Of a stretch of 64,000 nt of DNA, positions 37,888-49,450 are shown piece after piece (position 1 is the stretch's first letter; the number at the start of each line of letters is the position of its first letter). A model generated the notes under the pieces. That model saw only the letters and a list, made by a program, of their open reading frames with translations. It did no database searches and had not been told where the DNA came from. Source of the stretch: Todiramphus chloris collaris (taxonomy: Eukaryota > Chordata > Aves > Coraciiformes > Alcedinidae). The DNA lies in NCBI GenBank assembly GCA_025345505.1, contig JANVCC010000030.1, positions 1,848,123 through 1,912,122 of the forward strand, read 5' to 3'. The position numbers and the translations under genes are program-made.

Positions 37888-37912
37888 GAGAAAGAGGGAG
37901 GGAGAGAGGGAC
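37888..37912 (+). repeat. GA-rich simple sequence
   Basis: A purine tract of GAGG/GGGA units. Confidence 0.85.
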
Positions 37913-38085
37913 ACTTTAAAACAAAAAGTGTTCAAAAGAAGGATAGACTCTTCCAAATCACATTGAAATTGCCCTGAATCTTCACAGTCATCTGACACAC
38001 TTTGGGAGGTGGGGACGGGAACAGGTGGTGTAATTCATTTAAGTGAGTTGGTTTTGTGAGTTTTTGTTTGTTTGTTTTTAAAGAA

Positions 38086-38141
38086 TTTTAAGTACTTCCT
38101 GAGTACTTAAGTACTTTTAAGTACTTCCTAAGTACTTAAAA
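38086..38141. repeat. AAGTACTT palindrome cluster with 12-bp inverted ends
   Basis: TTTTAAGTACTT (38086-38097) and its exact reverse complement AAGTACTTAAAA (38130-38141) bound a segment that contains further copies of AGTACTT and two 'AGTACTTCCT' units. The core AAGTACTT is itself palindromic. The structure can be read as a degenerate tandem repeat or as a cruciform-forming inverted repeat. No known transposon terminus is recognised. Confidence 0.85.
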
Positions 38142-38584
38142 TAGTATCTGTGGGTGTAAGATCAGTATGACTCAGATACTGTGCAGACAAGGCCATTTAG
38201 TATTTCAAAGGAAACACGGAGGCATTTGTCCTGTAATATAAGCCTACAAGAAGGTTGCTTTCCCATGGGTGTGGAAATTTCTATTTATCTGCCTAAAGTG
38301 GAAAAGATGCAAGTACTTAAAGGAGAGAAGAAAGGAAAGCCCATTTGTACAGATAAGAATGACTTCAAACAGAGGCTTCCCTAAATCATCAGCTACTGGA
38401 ACAGTGTACAAAAAGTAACATTTCTTACCTATTTCTTATCCTTGATCCTGATTTGAAGACATTTTTACTGGAGTAAAGGAGTAAGGAATACTTTAAAGTA
38501 TTAGCTGAATACACCACAGTATCCTTGGTTGGAACCCATCCAGCTCCACACTTCTTCCACACATCAGCACACACTTCTGTGTGT

Positions 38585-38820
38585 CTAAATGGTGTAGCAG
38601 GTCGCTGATTGTTTACCCTTGGATTATTGGGTCTTCATTCTGATCCCCACCCCTGTCTTCCAGCTCAGGAGGCTGGGTTCCCAGAGAACAACTGGCCTTA
38701 GTACAAAAAACTGAGGCAAAGAAGTCATTAACTACCTCAGCCTTTTCCTCATTTATTGTTGCTGTTTTCTCCTGCATCTAACAAGGGATGGAGATTCTCC
38801 TTAGCCCCCTTAGAGGGGTT
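38585..38820 (-). mobile_element. CR1 LINE internal fragment (minus strand)
   Basis: The plus strand reads 'gcaggtcgctgattgtttac', 'tgtcttccagctcaggaggctgggttcccagagaacaactgg', 'actgaggcaaagaagtcattaactacctcagccttttcctca' and 'gggatggagattctccttagc', a familiar antisense section of avian CR1 ORF2 upstream of the reverse transcriptase core. It is truncated at both ends, diverged and non-coding. Confidence 0.85.
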
Positions 38821-41388
38821 ATACCTTCAAGAAACTGAAAATGGAAGCGAGTAACAGCTTATTGATTTGATCCTGTTGAAACTGAAAGAAATTCCTCTCA
38901 CAGAATAGAACCACCCTTTAGGAAAAAAAGAATTTATGCCTGTACCAGTTTCGAGAAACTAAGTACATCACTACACAACAGAAAAAGAAAAAACATCTCA
39001 CAGCACCACAGGGGCTCTTGAAATTTCTGAACTTTCATGCATTTTTGGTGGCAGAAATGGTTTGTCTGTGAAAATAGGGCACAGCAAATAGCATAATACA
39101 ACACCAATTGCTTGGCAGTGTTTATGCTCTTCCTGGGTAGAGCGCCCTCATATCTTTACGAAGCCCTGTACTAATTTTATATATATACTAAGCTACAAAG
39201 AAACTAAGAAAAAAAAAAATCTATATTTTGCCATTTTCTTCTATGTTAGAAACGTTGGAGCATAGATTTTCTTTTTATGGTATTTACAGCATTTAGAAGT
39301 TTGCTGAAAGCTAAGCCAAAATAAAACAAATACAAGGCTTGATTCTTCTTTTTACTCCCATTGATAAAGCAAGAAGTATAATTCCTTTGACTTCAAATAA
39401 GTTGTTCCTTATTTACTTTGTCATAAAAGAAAAGTGAACTACTCTTTTAATAATCACAATAATCTGTATTGACAGCTAGAATATAAAAGAAGTTAATAGC
39501 GCAGGACAATCACCTTACAAAACTGAAGATGAGAAATGCAGTATTTGGGAATATGTTAGATTTTGCTTTCTTTCATAATCGGGATTTTGGAGTTCAGCAA
39601 AGCTGTGGATCAACACGGACAGCATAGCAGTGGCAGAACCAGCCCTGCTGGGGGGTGGCAGTGATGTGGGCAGTTCCCTGCTTTGGCCACAACTCCTTTG
39701 TTCCCAGGAAACAAAGATGTTGTAGTGCCACAGTCTGCTCTGATAAATTACAATTTACATCAATTTATTATTCAGCAGTTGGTTGCCAAGAAAAGTTTAA
39801 TTTAATGAAAAATAGAACTAGACTGGAAAAATTTTCAAAACAACAGAGTTTTGTCAGGAAATGCCATTTGCTAAACCCAAAATGTTTTGCCCAATATTTC
39901 TCTCTTTCTTTCTGAGATTTGCACATATCATCAATTGAATTCCTGACAGGCTGTTAGAGAGCCCACTACTTCCACAGTGTGTAATGCCAGGGGATGAGCT
40001 AAACACACACACATTCACCACAGTAGAGCTGACAGATTCAGGTTATCCACACCACAGTGCCAGTCTCAGGGACCTGAGGGCAGAGGGCCTAGGACCTTTA
40101 GCCTTACCATGGAGTAAGTTCAAAGATAAAGACATTCATACATACATAAATTACTCAAGGTATGTTTTATAACTTCTAGGACCTTATATATAAACCCATT
40201 ATATATAAACACATTACACGGCTTATGTTATGGTGCACATATGCTAAGTAATTTATATAGGAAAACCCTGAAGTAAAAGAGCAGAACTAACGAACAAGAT
40301 GAGACTTCTCAAACACTAAAAAAATCCTATATGTAAACAACAGAAGTCTATTTTAAGCTTAGTAATAAGATATTGGAATGCTCCCCACCTCATTGTTTTT
40401 TTTTATTTTAAAATTAAGCAGTTATGAAATTGTTCAAGTATTCCTTAACAATGTTATGTTTCTGATAGGAAATGAAGGACTTTGCAGGACCCACAGCTGA
40501 AAAGGATGTCAATTTTATACAGAATGTTTTTGGACTTCTAAGATACTCAGCAGGTATCTTCCCAGGTTCTTGGTCAAAGGTAGCAATGGGAGAAACTACA
40601 TGAAACAGTTGCTTACGGAGACAGTTTGTTTCAGATGATCCAGGGCCTGAGTGTCATCTGTGTCTTGAAAACCTGTAGCTGTGGCCAAGGCTTTAATGCT
40701 TTGGTTTAAAGGCGCAAGAATGGACATCCCATTCAGAAAGATTGCCTTGTAAAAATGGATCATCAAAGCCCAGAGATTTTTATACCTATTAATGCTGTAT
40801 CTGAAGTAAGTCCTATAGATACATCAGGTTACAGGAGGTAATCTAAGCCATATAACTGGATATTCCAAAGAACTTAACTGTGCAAAATCAGGGACTGGGG
40901 AGAAGTAATCTGTCTGTACAGCTCCATAGTTATATTCAAGCTGTTAGTTCTTTAAACAACATGGAGCAATTAAAGATAAAGACGGAAAAAAAACCCTACC
41001 AAACCCGATCAAGATGTCCATGCAGAGAACTCCCAACAATTTTCTACAATTGCCCAGTGATGTTATTGGATGGCTTCTGAATAAATCACCCATAGCTTGG
41101 AGCTTTCAAGGGCTGGGTTAGTTGTGTCACCATCTGCTGCACACCCCTTAACATCATTTCACTTTCAGAATGTTCACAGGGTTCAGCCACCGACATTTTA
41201 CTGTAAGATTTATAGACAATTTCAGGTATAAAATACTTTGTTTTAATAGTAAGTCTTTTTATAACCATGGCCACTTCATTAACAGTAGGCTGCATCATGC
41301 CTACTGCCTTGATCTTAATTTAATAGAGCTTATTTTGTCAGCTGTTCATCTCCTTGCAAAATTCAGGGGTTTTCAAATAGCATTTTCT
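38821..41388. other. Non-coding stretch, no gene supported
   Basis: AT-rich sequence with a short repeated 'ttatatataaac(c/a)cattat' near 40187-40215. Nothing else was recognised. Confidence 0.4.
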
Positions 41389-41488
41389 NNNNNNNNNNNN
41401 NNNNNNNNNNNNNNNNNNNNNNNNNNNNNNNNNNNNNNNNNNNNNNNNNNNNNNNNNNNNNNNNNNNNNNNNNNNNNNNNNNNNNNNN
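41389..41488. other. Assembly gap (100 N)
   Basis: Exactly 100 N, the size conventionally used for a gap of unknown length. The true missing sequence may be longer or shorter, so the 108-codon frame that runs into it is meaningless. Confidence 1.
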
Positions 41489-42530
41489 ATTTTTAGACAA
41501 TAACTGCTCAGAGGAAAATTTCCAGCATTTAAATTATGCAGACAGCCATCAGGGTGCAGTATTTAAATTATATTAGCAGTATTCAGATTATATTAACTGT
41601 GGTACATCAGTTCTCATTTTGCACACAGCTACATCACTGTGCTCTCGCTGCATCAGCACTGTAGCATGGGACCTTCCAGTTTTATAAGATAAAGATGAAC
41701 TGTTAAAACCAAATGCTAATTCTGCTTTTCTACCGCCATGACAAAGAGTGAAATGTTTTATTTTTTTCCTAAAAAGGTGGGTTTGGTAGCTCTTTTCATT
41801 CTCTTCAGGAATATATCCAGAAAGAGTAACAAATTCAGCTAAATCCTCCTTCCCAGCAGCACTTTCTAGGAGCTGTCACTGGTTTGGCCCTGCACTCGAA
41901 AGTCCTTGATTTTCCATGCGAGTTGACACACCAGATGGCCCCAGACTTAGCCTGTGCTTTAGATCTGCCCTTGCCTGAAGCCTTCTCTAGTGCTCATCCT
42001 CTGTGCTTACCCTCTGTAAACAAACAAGCAACTAACTCTGAAGGAAGCAAATGTTCAGTCTCGTTCTTGTGAGTGCATGCCAAGTTGTACATATACAGCA
42101 TTGCTGGACTAGACTGCCAGATATACGTATCAATATATAAGCATTGCTACCTACAAAAACATGCAGCTCTGTAAGTACATAGTGCAGATGAAAATATTGC
42201 TGTGTTTCGCAGGTTTCTTCACACAGCCAGTTTGTGTGTTCACACTGCCAGAAATGGGGTAAATTATGTGGTCAGTTAAGAACTAAACAGCTTAAGCATC
42301 AAAAAATGAGTATCAAGTTTTCAGGAAACCCTACTGACAGAAGGTGAAAAAAACCCCATTTTTAAAAGAAGAATATGTATCTCTCTCTTTATGGGTATTC
42401 TGGAAAACATAGTATTTGGAAGCATCTTGCTTGAATCTAATTTTTACATTAAAAAGTGTAGAAAAAGAGCTGTGAAACGTGATGATGGTACGTGATGATA
42501 GATCATTGCATCAAGAACTAATGTATTCAA
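41489..42530. other. Non-coding stretch, no gene supported
   Basis: Just after the gap the word 'cagtatt(c/t)a(a/g)attatatta' is repeated (about 41558-41600). No gene or repeat family was recognised. Confidence 0.4.
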
Positions 42531-43078
42531 CACTTGCCCTTGTACTCAGCACTCATGAGACCGCACCTTGAGCACTGTGTCCAGTTTTGGGCACCACAGT
42601 ATAAGAAGGACATTGAGGTGCTGGAGCAGGTCCACAGAAGGGTAATGAGGCTAGTGAGAGGTCTGGAAAACATGTCTTACAAAGAGAGGCTGAGGGAACT
42701 GTGGTTGTTTAGTCTAGAGAAGAAGAGACTGAGAGGAGACCTTATTGCTCTCTACAACTACCTAAAAGGAGGTTGTGGTGAGGCTCATGTCGGTCTCTTC
42801 TCCCACATTACTAATGATAGGATGAGAGGAAATGGTCTTAAGTTGCATCAGGGGAGGTTTAGATTGGATATTAGAAACAAATTCTTTACCGAGAGAGTGG
42901 TTGGGCAATGGAACAGGCTGCCCAAGGGAGGTGGTGGAGTCACCATCCCTAGAGGTGTTTTAAAAAGTAGATGTAGCACTTGAGGCTATGGTCTAGTGGT
43001 TAGGGAGATGTTGGGATGAAGGTTGGATCTGATGATCCTAGAGGTCCTTTCCAACCATAAAAATTCTATGATTTTATA
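42531..43078 (+). mobile_element. CR1 LINE, 3' end including the ORF2 tail
   Basis: A 5'-truncated CR1 that still has a continuous open frame of 149 codons from about 42534 to 42983. The peptide is the CR1 ORF2 C-terminal region past the reverse transcriptase: '[20 protein letters not shown]', '[15 protein letters not shown]', '[12 protein letters not shown]', '[20 protein letters not shown]'. The last part, 'ggttggatctgatgatcctagaggtcctttccaacc', and the ending 'attctatgatttta' are the family's 3' hallmark. Reverse transcriptase catalytic and endonuclease parts are absent, so it cannot move. The intact frame suggests a relatively young or simply lucky copy. Confidence 0.95.
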
Positions 43079-44504
43079 CTGAGTATAGAAGTATAGTATA
43101 GTACAACACAGGACAGATGGGATTACCCATTAGTTGATCTAAGATCATCCTACAGCAAGGCATTTCAATTCATTATCTCTTTAGCAAAATGTGAAAATAT
43201 AATCACACTGTTACCCTCTGTAGAGAGCTTCCATAGGTAAGAATAAATGCACTGTGATATCCATATCTTAGCCACCTATATAATGTACAACAGTCACTAT
43301 TTTTTCATTTATAAAAATACATGTTATATACCTATAAAGATAACACTTGAGCCTGTAACAGTTTGTGCTTTACTTTTACGCATCTGGCATGGCTCTCTTA
43401 AGATGGTTTTCTGTGCATTATTGCATTTTTTATTATAATTTTTAAATCTATTACTGACATAAGCAGAATTGGGAGTGGGAGGCTGCAAAGGACAGACCTC
43501 TGTCATTTCAACTAACAACACTCCTTGTAACAAAGGTTATTCCCTAAAGCAATCACTGCTACAATGAAATGAAGCTTTGACAGTGGGCAAGTGTGTATGG
43601 AAAGAAAAAAAACCACAAGAGTATCAATACGGTCATTTTACAACCTAGGTGATTTCCTTCCAGCCACACTTCCACTCATTCTGCTCCTTTTCTGCAGAGA
43701 TCCCTACTGCCATACTCTGTCCCTTGCTTTCCTATTTTCCTTGTTTCACTCCATGTGTTTTTTATACTCAGACCTTGTTTTGCTCATTTACCTTCTCCAG
43801 AATTACTTCTTCCCACCAAGTCATGGTCTACGCAAGTACCTGCCCAGCAATTCTTTTTGCCTGAGGTCATTCAGGATCCTTAGGTCCAGTCTGTTTGTTC
43901 AGGTAACTGGGGGGGGGGGGGCATACTACAAACACCAGCTTTTAACATGGATGTTCCTAAATCAGTTTTCTACCTGTTCTCTTCTGTGCTTTACACAAAA
44001 GTCTAGCCTCTGGTGCTGGCTCTGGTTCAGTGCTTTACCCTCTGCGATGCAAAGATGCTAGAGCAATACATTATAATTAGAAAGGTATAGTTTTAAATTT
44101 GTAACTGTTAATATTTCACTGACTGAGCAAGTAACCTTAGAGATTTCCACAAGATCTGAAATACTGGTTATAACATCCTCTCAGCTGCTCTTATAATTTC
44201 TGCATGCTTCAATCTAATTTTTCCCAATATACCCCTGTGAATCATTTGAGAAGATGAGTTTTGATTTATGCAGGAGGCATTCTGAGATCAACAGGAACAG
44301 TTCTTAAGTGATTGGAATGATGATCTGTTAAACCAATAATACATTAGATACCCAAGTTACTGTAAAATACAGTAATAATCCAACTTCCATTTCAGCATGG
44401 TTGGAACACTAATGCTGGAAAGTGCTACCATATGATAAATTCTGTCTTGAATTTTACCAGACTATTTAATTTCAGAAGTTGAACCATGTGGTTAACTACA
44501 TTAA
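43079..44504. other. Spacer between two CR1 copies
   Basis: No gene was recognised. A C/T-rich stretch carries a 156-codon frame (43591-44061) rich in Phe, Leu and Ser, as expected from pyrimidine-rich DNA. A G13 run at 43909-43921 sits inside it. A short 'gtatag' repeat follows the CR1 tail at 43083-43102. Confidence 0.4.
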
Positions 44505-45127
44505 CCATGAGCCAGCAGTGTAGCCAAGAAAACCAACGGTATCCTGGGTTTATTAAGAAGAGCATGACCAGCAGGCTGAGGGAGGTTCTCCTTCCTCTCT
44601 ATTAGGGAGACCATGTCTAGAGTATTGTGTCCAGTTCTGGGCTCCTCAGTTCAGGAGACAGGGAACTACTGGAGAGAGTCCAACAGAGGTCTACAAAGAT
44701 GCTGAGAAGACTGGAGTATTTCTCTGACAAGGAAAGTCTGAGAGACCTGGCTGGGGCTGTTCAGCCTGGAGAAGAGAAGACTGAGAGGGCATCTTATCAA
44801 TGCTTATCAATATCTAAAGCATGAGGGTGAACAGGATGGGGCCAAACTCTTCTCAGTAATGCCAAGTGACAGGACAAGGGGCAACAGGCACAAACTGGAA
44901 CACAGGAAGTACCATCTGAACATAAGGAAAAACTTCTTTCCTTCAAGGGTGACTAAGCCCTGGAAGAAGCTGCCCAGAGAGGTTGTAGAGTCTCCTTCAC
45001 TGGAGACTTTCAAAAGCCAGCTGGATGCATTCCTGGGCAATTAGGTGAACCTAATTTAGCAGGGTGGTTGGACTAGATGTTATCCAGATGCCCCTTCCAA
45101 CCCCCACCATGCTGGAGTTCTATGAAA
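44505..45127 (+). mobile_element. CR1 LINE, 3' end, diverged subfamily
   Basis: 'atgagccagcagtgtagccaagaaaaccaacggtatcctgg' is the start of the family section between reverse transcriptase thumb and tail. 'gtgtccagttctgggctcctcagttcaggag' and 'tggaagaagctgcccagagaggttgtagagtctcc' follow, and the end is 'ggttggactagatgttatccagatgccccttccaacccccaccatgctggagttctatg'. ORF2 pieces appear in more than one frame ('RGNRHKLEHRKYHLNIRKNF', 'ETFKSQLDAFLGN'), so the copy is decayed. The 3' wording differs from the copy at 42531 and suggests another CR1 subfamily. A small local duplication, 'atgcttatcaat', lies near 44791-44811. Confidence 0.93.
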
Positions 45128-47287
45128 TTATGTATGTATTGCTCCTTGTAATGAATGCCACGCACAAATCAGAATATTTCTGCTCTCTATCTCTATCACA
45201 CAGTAGTGGCTGTAACTGATTTGGTATAGTATTGCATAACCTTTAACAGATTGTACTGCACATCATACATGTAAGTGGGATATCTAGACTTCTTTTTTAA
45301 GTGATTAATCAATCACTGACTTGAGCTGGCTCTGCATGAGATAATTGTCATATTCCTTTACTATGTCATTTCCTTGGATTTTATTTTTGTCTATACAAGT
45401 TCCAATTTTTCATTAACAGTTTAATGTTAATTTTTCCCATATTCTGAATTTTACTGAAACTTATTCATATGCTCATTTATTCCAGAAAGTGACACAGATA
45501 CAGGACCAAAGAAATCCTTTTCTAATAATAACAGATTGGAACTAATGTGAGGAAGTAATGGTCATCTCAGGTGAAGTGTTTAAAACAAAATCTCACGAAA
45601 CTAGTGTAAAAAAACCCACTAAGGATGAAATTTATGTCTGTAGACAGGATAATGTGTGTGGTAAGGCTGGATATAAGAGGCAGAGGTCCCTCACAACAGT
45701 ATCTTTCATCTTTCTTGCAATACTAATGTTTTCCATGAAGGTCAAAAGTGTCTAGAGTGGAAGCAAGAATTGTGGGAATCAATGCAAAGCCTGCATGGCC
45801 AGATCTGAGAGGCACCGAGTGGCTATGGCTCAACTTCTAGGATGCACCAGTGGATCAGGCTGCCTTTTATGGGCACTAGTTTACTTGTTGGGCTAATAGC
45901 TTCCTAAAAATAAAGCTAAAGTTTCTCCAGGTTTGGAGACTATTTTTTCATGTTAGGGCAAGTTCTCTCTTTTTTAGAACAAGGAAAAAGATTACAAACC
46001 TATGCTGTATTTCTTTCCCTATTTGGATTTAAACCAGGAAATTAAAATAATGATTAAAAAATGCCTGCCATGCCTAAAAAGCACAGAATATTATCAGGGA
46101 CTACAAAGGCTGGCACAATGGAGTGATGAGCTAAAAAAAATTCCTGAGAAGTCAAAACTGGCTATGAATGAATTTTTCAGAGCAAGGAAATAAAAAAAAC
46201 AATAAAGTCTCATTCAAGTGTATAAAGTGGAGTGAAGCTGACAAGAGAAGACATTAGACCATGGCAGGATATTTGAAGGAACTTAATAAAGAAGGAGGAT
46301 AATATAGCCCCAGAATTTAATGAGGTCCCTATAGTGTTTGCAAGAGGAACTGGAGTTGGAAAGCAAGCAATAAACAGCACACTTAAGTTTTTCAGAAAGT
46401 ATTGTGCCTAAAGGCCATCAGGTTAATGTTCAGATTTAATGAAAAACTGTACATAGACCAGAGGGTTACAGCATGCATCTGATCTCTTCACACTGACTTA
46501 AGTCTCTGCTGGAAGGGTGGCAGAGTGGAGCTCCCTCACGTATAAAACTCATTCAAACACTGTATGACGAGATGGAAGAAATCATACACTTTCTTCTCTT
46601 CCTTGAATGTACACTTCCTTTGGGTTTTTTTTTTGTTGAACTGACTGATAAAAAAAATTATTCCCTTTTCAGGAAGTTCCAATATTTTGATGAAAATTAG
46701 TTGAAGCTTAAGAAAAGTAGACATTTCTATTAATGATTTTACACACTGTGTCTGGGGCCCAGCCTTCCAGGTTGACCATCAGAGAAGTCAGCCTTATCAA
46801 CAGAAACCCCAGGCTTCTGCAGACTATACCCTTGGAGATGGTACTGCAGCCCCCAGGAGCGCTGGGCTTTCCTCTCCAGGGATGCTCAGGGGCTGGGAGG
46901 AGCTGGGCAGGTAAGCTGGAAAGAGGATTGCTTTCTCGGGCAGAGGTTAGTTGGAGAGGCATGCTACTGTAATATATTTAGAGTCACAGGAATTTCAGGG
47001 CTTTATCTGATAAAATAAATACCACCAGAATATTTCCGTCTGGCTTCAACGTTGAGTCCCATTTCCTCATATGTTACTACTACTGAATTTATTAAGCAAG
47101 CACCACATTCTACGGAATTAATACCTGGATCTGTAGTCCCTGAAATCAATGGATGTTCCATTGACAACTGTGGGGTTTAGGTTATAGACCCTTATCAAGA
47201 CATTACCTATTTCAAATGAGCTCTTATTATGCAGCTAAAAGCAACCAGAGATAAGACATTTTTTGAGCTGATAAAAAGCCTCCAGAG
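45128..47287. other. Non-coding stretch with one GC-richer patch
   Basis: Mostly AT-rich. TGATTAATCA, a perfect 10-bp palindrome of PBX/homeodomain type, lies at 45302-45311. The patch 46740-46975 is GC-richer and is treated separately. No gene was recognised. Confidence 0.35.
46823..46910 (+). other. Exon candidate in a GC-rich patch
   Basis: The donor GGGCAG|GTAAGCT (exon ending 46910) is close to ideal. The nearest acceptor-like site is 'ggcttctgcag' ending 46822, with a weak pyrimidine tract. One frame is open throughout and across the donor (46733-46972, Gly- and Leu-rich). No family was recognised, so this may be chance in GC-rich sequence. Confidence 0.15.
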
Positions 47288-47370
47288 CAGTGGTTCTCAA
47301 AATTAGAGTTGCAGCATCAGGTTGGGGTGTGAAGAGGTTTTTCTATGGGGTCACAACATATTCTATGAAC
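47288..47370 (+). mobile_element. hAT (Charlie-like) DNA transposon remnant
   Basis: It starts CAGTGGTTCTCAAAATT, the terminal inverted repeat word of Charlie-type hAT elements. It continues with 'ggttggggtgtgaagagg' and 'tatggggtcacaaca', which parallel the 'ggggtcgc' motifs of known sauropsid copies as I recall them. The matching other end (..GAGAACCACTG) is not seen, so it is truncated and very old. Confidence 0.4.
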
Positions 47371-48794
47371 TTACAAACTTATGATAAAGGAAATTACTTC
47401 TAGCTCTTCTGGCAATAAAGATAACCTTCAGAATGCAAATACCTGAAGTAGTTTGGCTTACTGAATATACAATAGTCAGGAACACACAGTTCATGATGCC
47501 TTCTACAAGGATAGGCAGAGCAGTCTATTCTGATGTTATAAATACAAAATAGTAAAATTTTAAATGTCAAATATAGGTACTATCCAACCTATCATGATGT
47601 GGTAAACTATTTTAAATGGGTTTCTGCCATTGAAACAGCACAGAAGTTTCCAACACAACTAAGAGCGCAGATATGCTGTAAAAGACTGGGATGGGAATGG
47701 CTTTAATTTAGACTTGCATAAACATTATTGAGTTTAAGTGTCAAATACCCTGGTTGATTAAAGAAAAAGAAGTATAAGATATGGGAGACTAGAAACTGCC
47801 ACTGTTTAAAAGTTGTAATGCAAAGAAACATAAAAGTAGCCATAGAGAATTTTCATAGAAAATTGGAGGTTTATTGAAGATGGAAGGGCAAAAACTACAA
47901 ACTTAATCCTTCACCAAGGCCCAGCATGTGTTCATCCGTGAATATCCCACCCTCCAGGATAACATTTCACTCCATATAAGAAGATATACTTTAAGGTGAC
48001 TGGTAATATACTTCAGGGGCTGAGTTACGTAATTACTTATCAGCCTATATAGCTAAAAATGAAGAACTAGAATTCTAACTCAAAAGCACTGATCACATAC
48101 AAGAGGCATTGGATGATCCAGTCCTTGTTCTCCACATCAAAAGCACAATCTGATGCCTATTGAAGTTGACAGGTATTATTCATCCAGTGTTTTCACATAT
48201 GAAGAAAAAAGGGTGCAATGGTGCTTTTTTTTAACAAAAGATCTGAATTCTCAGTGCTTCAGTGGAAATTAATACACAGACCCTAATCTTTGCAGAGGTC
48301 TAGACTTCATTCTGCTGTAGTTGAATACACGCGTTGCTAAAAAGGTCTTCGATACCTGGTTTGTAGGAGACTAATCTATGGGGAAATGGAACTGGCATGA
48401 AAAGGGAATAACTGGTGAATTTTAGAGAAGCTATCCAATAAGGCAAAGTAAAAGAAATACATATGGAGAAATAAGCAAACTAAATCAGTGTCCAAAGCAC
48501 TGAATAATATGCTTTAATTTCAGTAATTCATATCAGTGATACTGGACCAAATGCTTGACTGAATTGAGCAGTTATCATAAAACTTAAGGAATTCAAGAGA
48601 AACCGAGGGATTTAAAGAAACAAGGGGAGTAAAGACACAAACAGTGATGAGGAAAGAAAAAGGGAACGAACCTGACAGAACAAGTGGCCCTTCCCTGTTC
48701 CATAAACTTTCCAAGAATAAACCTATTTAAAAAATAAAATTATTGCAAATCTGTCCCTACAGTTACTGTAGTGATAATGAAAGCCATTCAAATG

Positions 48795-48905
48795 AATATT
48801 TGATAAATGAATAAATGAATAAAAATGAAGGGAATAAATGAATGGTAAATGAATATAAATACTAAATGGTAAAAAATTAAATGAATAATTCTCTTAAATG
48901 AATAA
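48795..48905 (+). repeat. Degenerate (AATG/AAATG)n microsatellite
   Basis: Units such as aaatgaataaatgaataaaaatg recur with interruptions over roughly 110 bases. It is a decaying simple repeat. Confidence 0.85.
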
Positions 48906-49184
48906 ATCCACTGTGCTTCAGTTTGTTAGTGCTCTATATAGATTAAATCCTCTTAAACAGCATCTTGAAAGGAGTTTACACTGCACCACAAGGATATATA
49001 CACTGGGGGTTACCAGGATAATGGAAAGTAAACATCTGCATGCATGCCATTGCTCAGTTTCTTTAGCATGTATGAAAATCGACAATTTAGTCATTAGTTA
49101 GATTTTGCAGTTAGTGACTCTCACAGTATCTCAATTTTGGCCTGAGTTGTTTAATTCTATTATAGCAGTTGTGCATTTCCTGCA

Positions 49185-49450
49185 CTGTTATTTATTAAAC
49201 ACTGCTGTTCTTGGCATTGTACAAGACACAAGTATTGGTATGCTCGGAACACAGTCTGGAAGTCAAAAAGGAAAACAGGAGTTGAAGAGAGAGAGATAGA
49301 AAGATTGTTCAACACAGCAGTAGCTCTTCAAAGACAGAGGAAAGAGGAAGAGCTGACAGCACAATTATTGAATATACAAGTGAAGAAATATTGTGAACAG
49401 GAGACCAGAGCTATATAACTTGCCAACAGGAGGAAAGGAGTAGATACATA
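49185..49450 (-). repeat. Ancient amniote SINE (MIR/L3-like) remnant
   Basis: 'tattaaacactgctgttcttggcattgtacaagacaca' resembles the antisense of an amniote repeat that reads 'tgtgtttgtacagcgcctagcacaatgg'. Further on, 'aagtgaagaaatattgtgaacagg..agctatataacttgccaacaggagg' resembles 'gaggcacagag..taagtaacttgcccaaggtcacacaggaag'. The order and orientation agree, which supports one element. Diverged, with approximate edges. Confidence 0.4.

Noticed and set aside
41170-41496. 108-codon frame ending in the gap
   Set aside because: Its last third is N, so its openness is an artefact.
43591-44061. 156-codon plus-strand frame
   Set aside because: It is made of pyrimidine-rich DNA (Phe, Leu, Ser), includes a G13 run translated as Gly, and has no recognised domain. 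Chance is the simplest reading.
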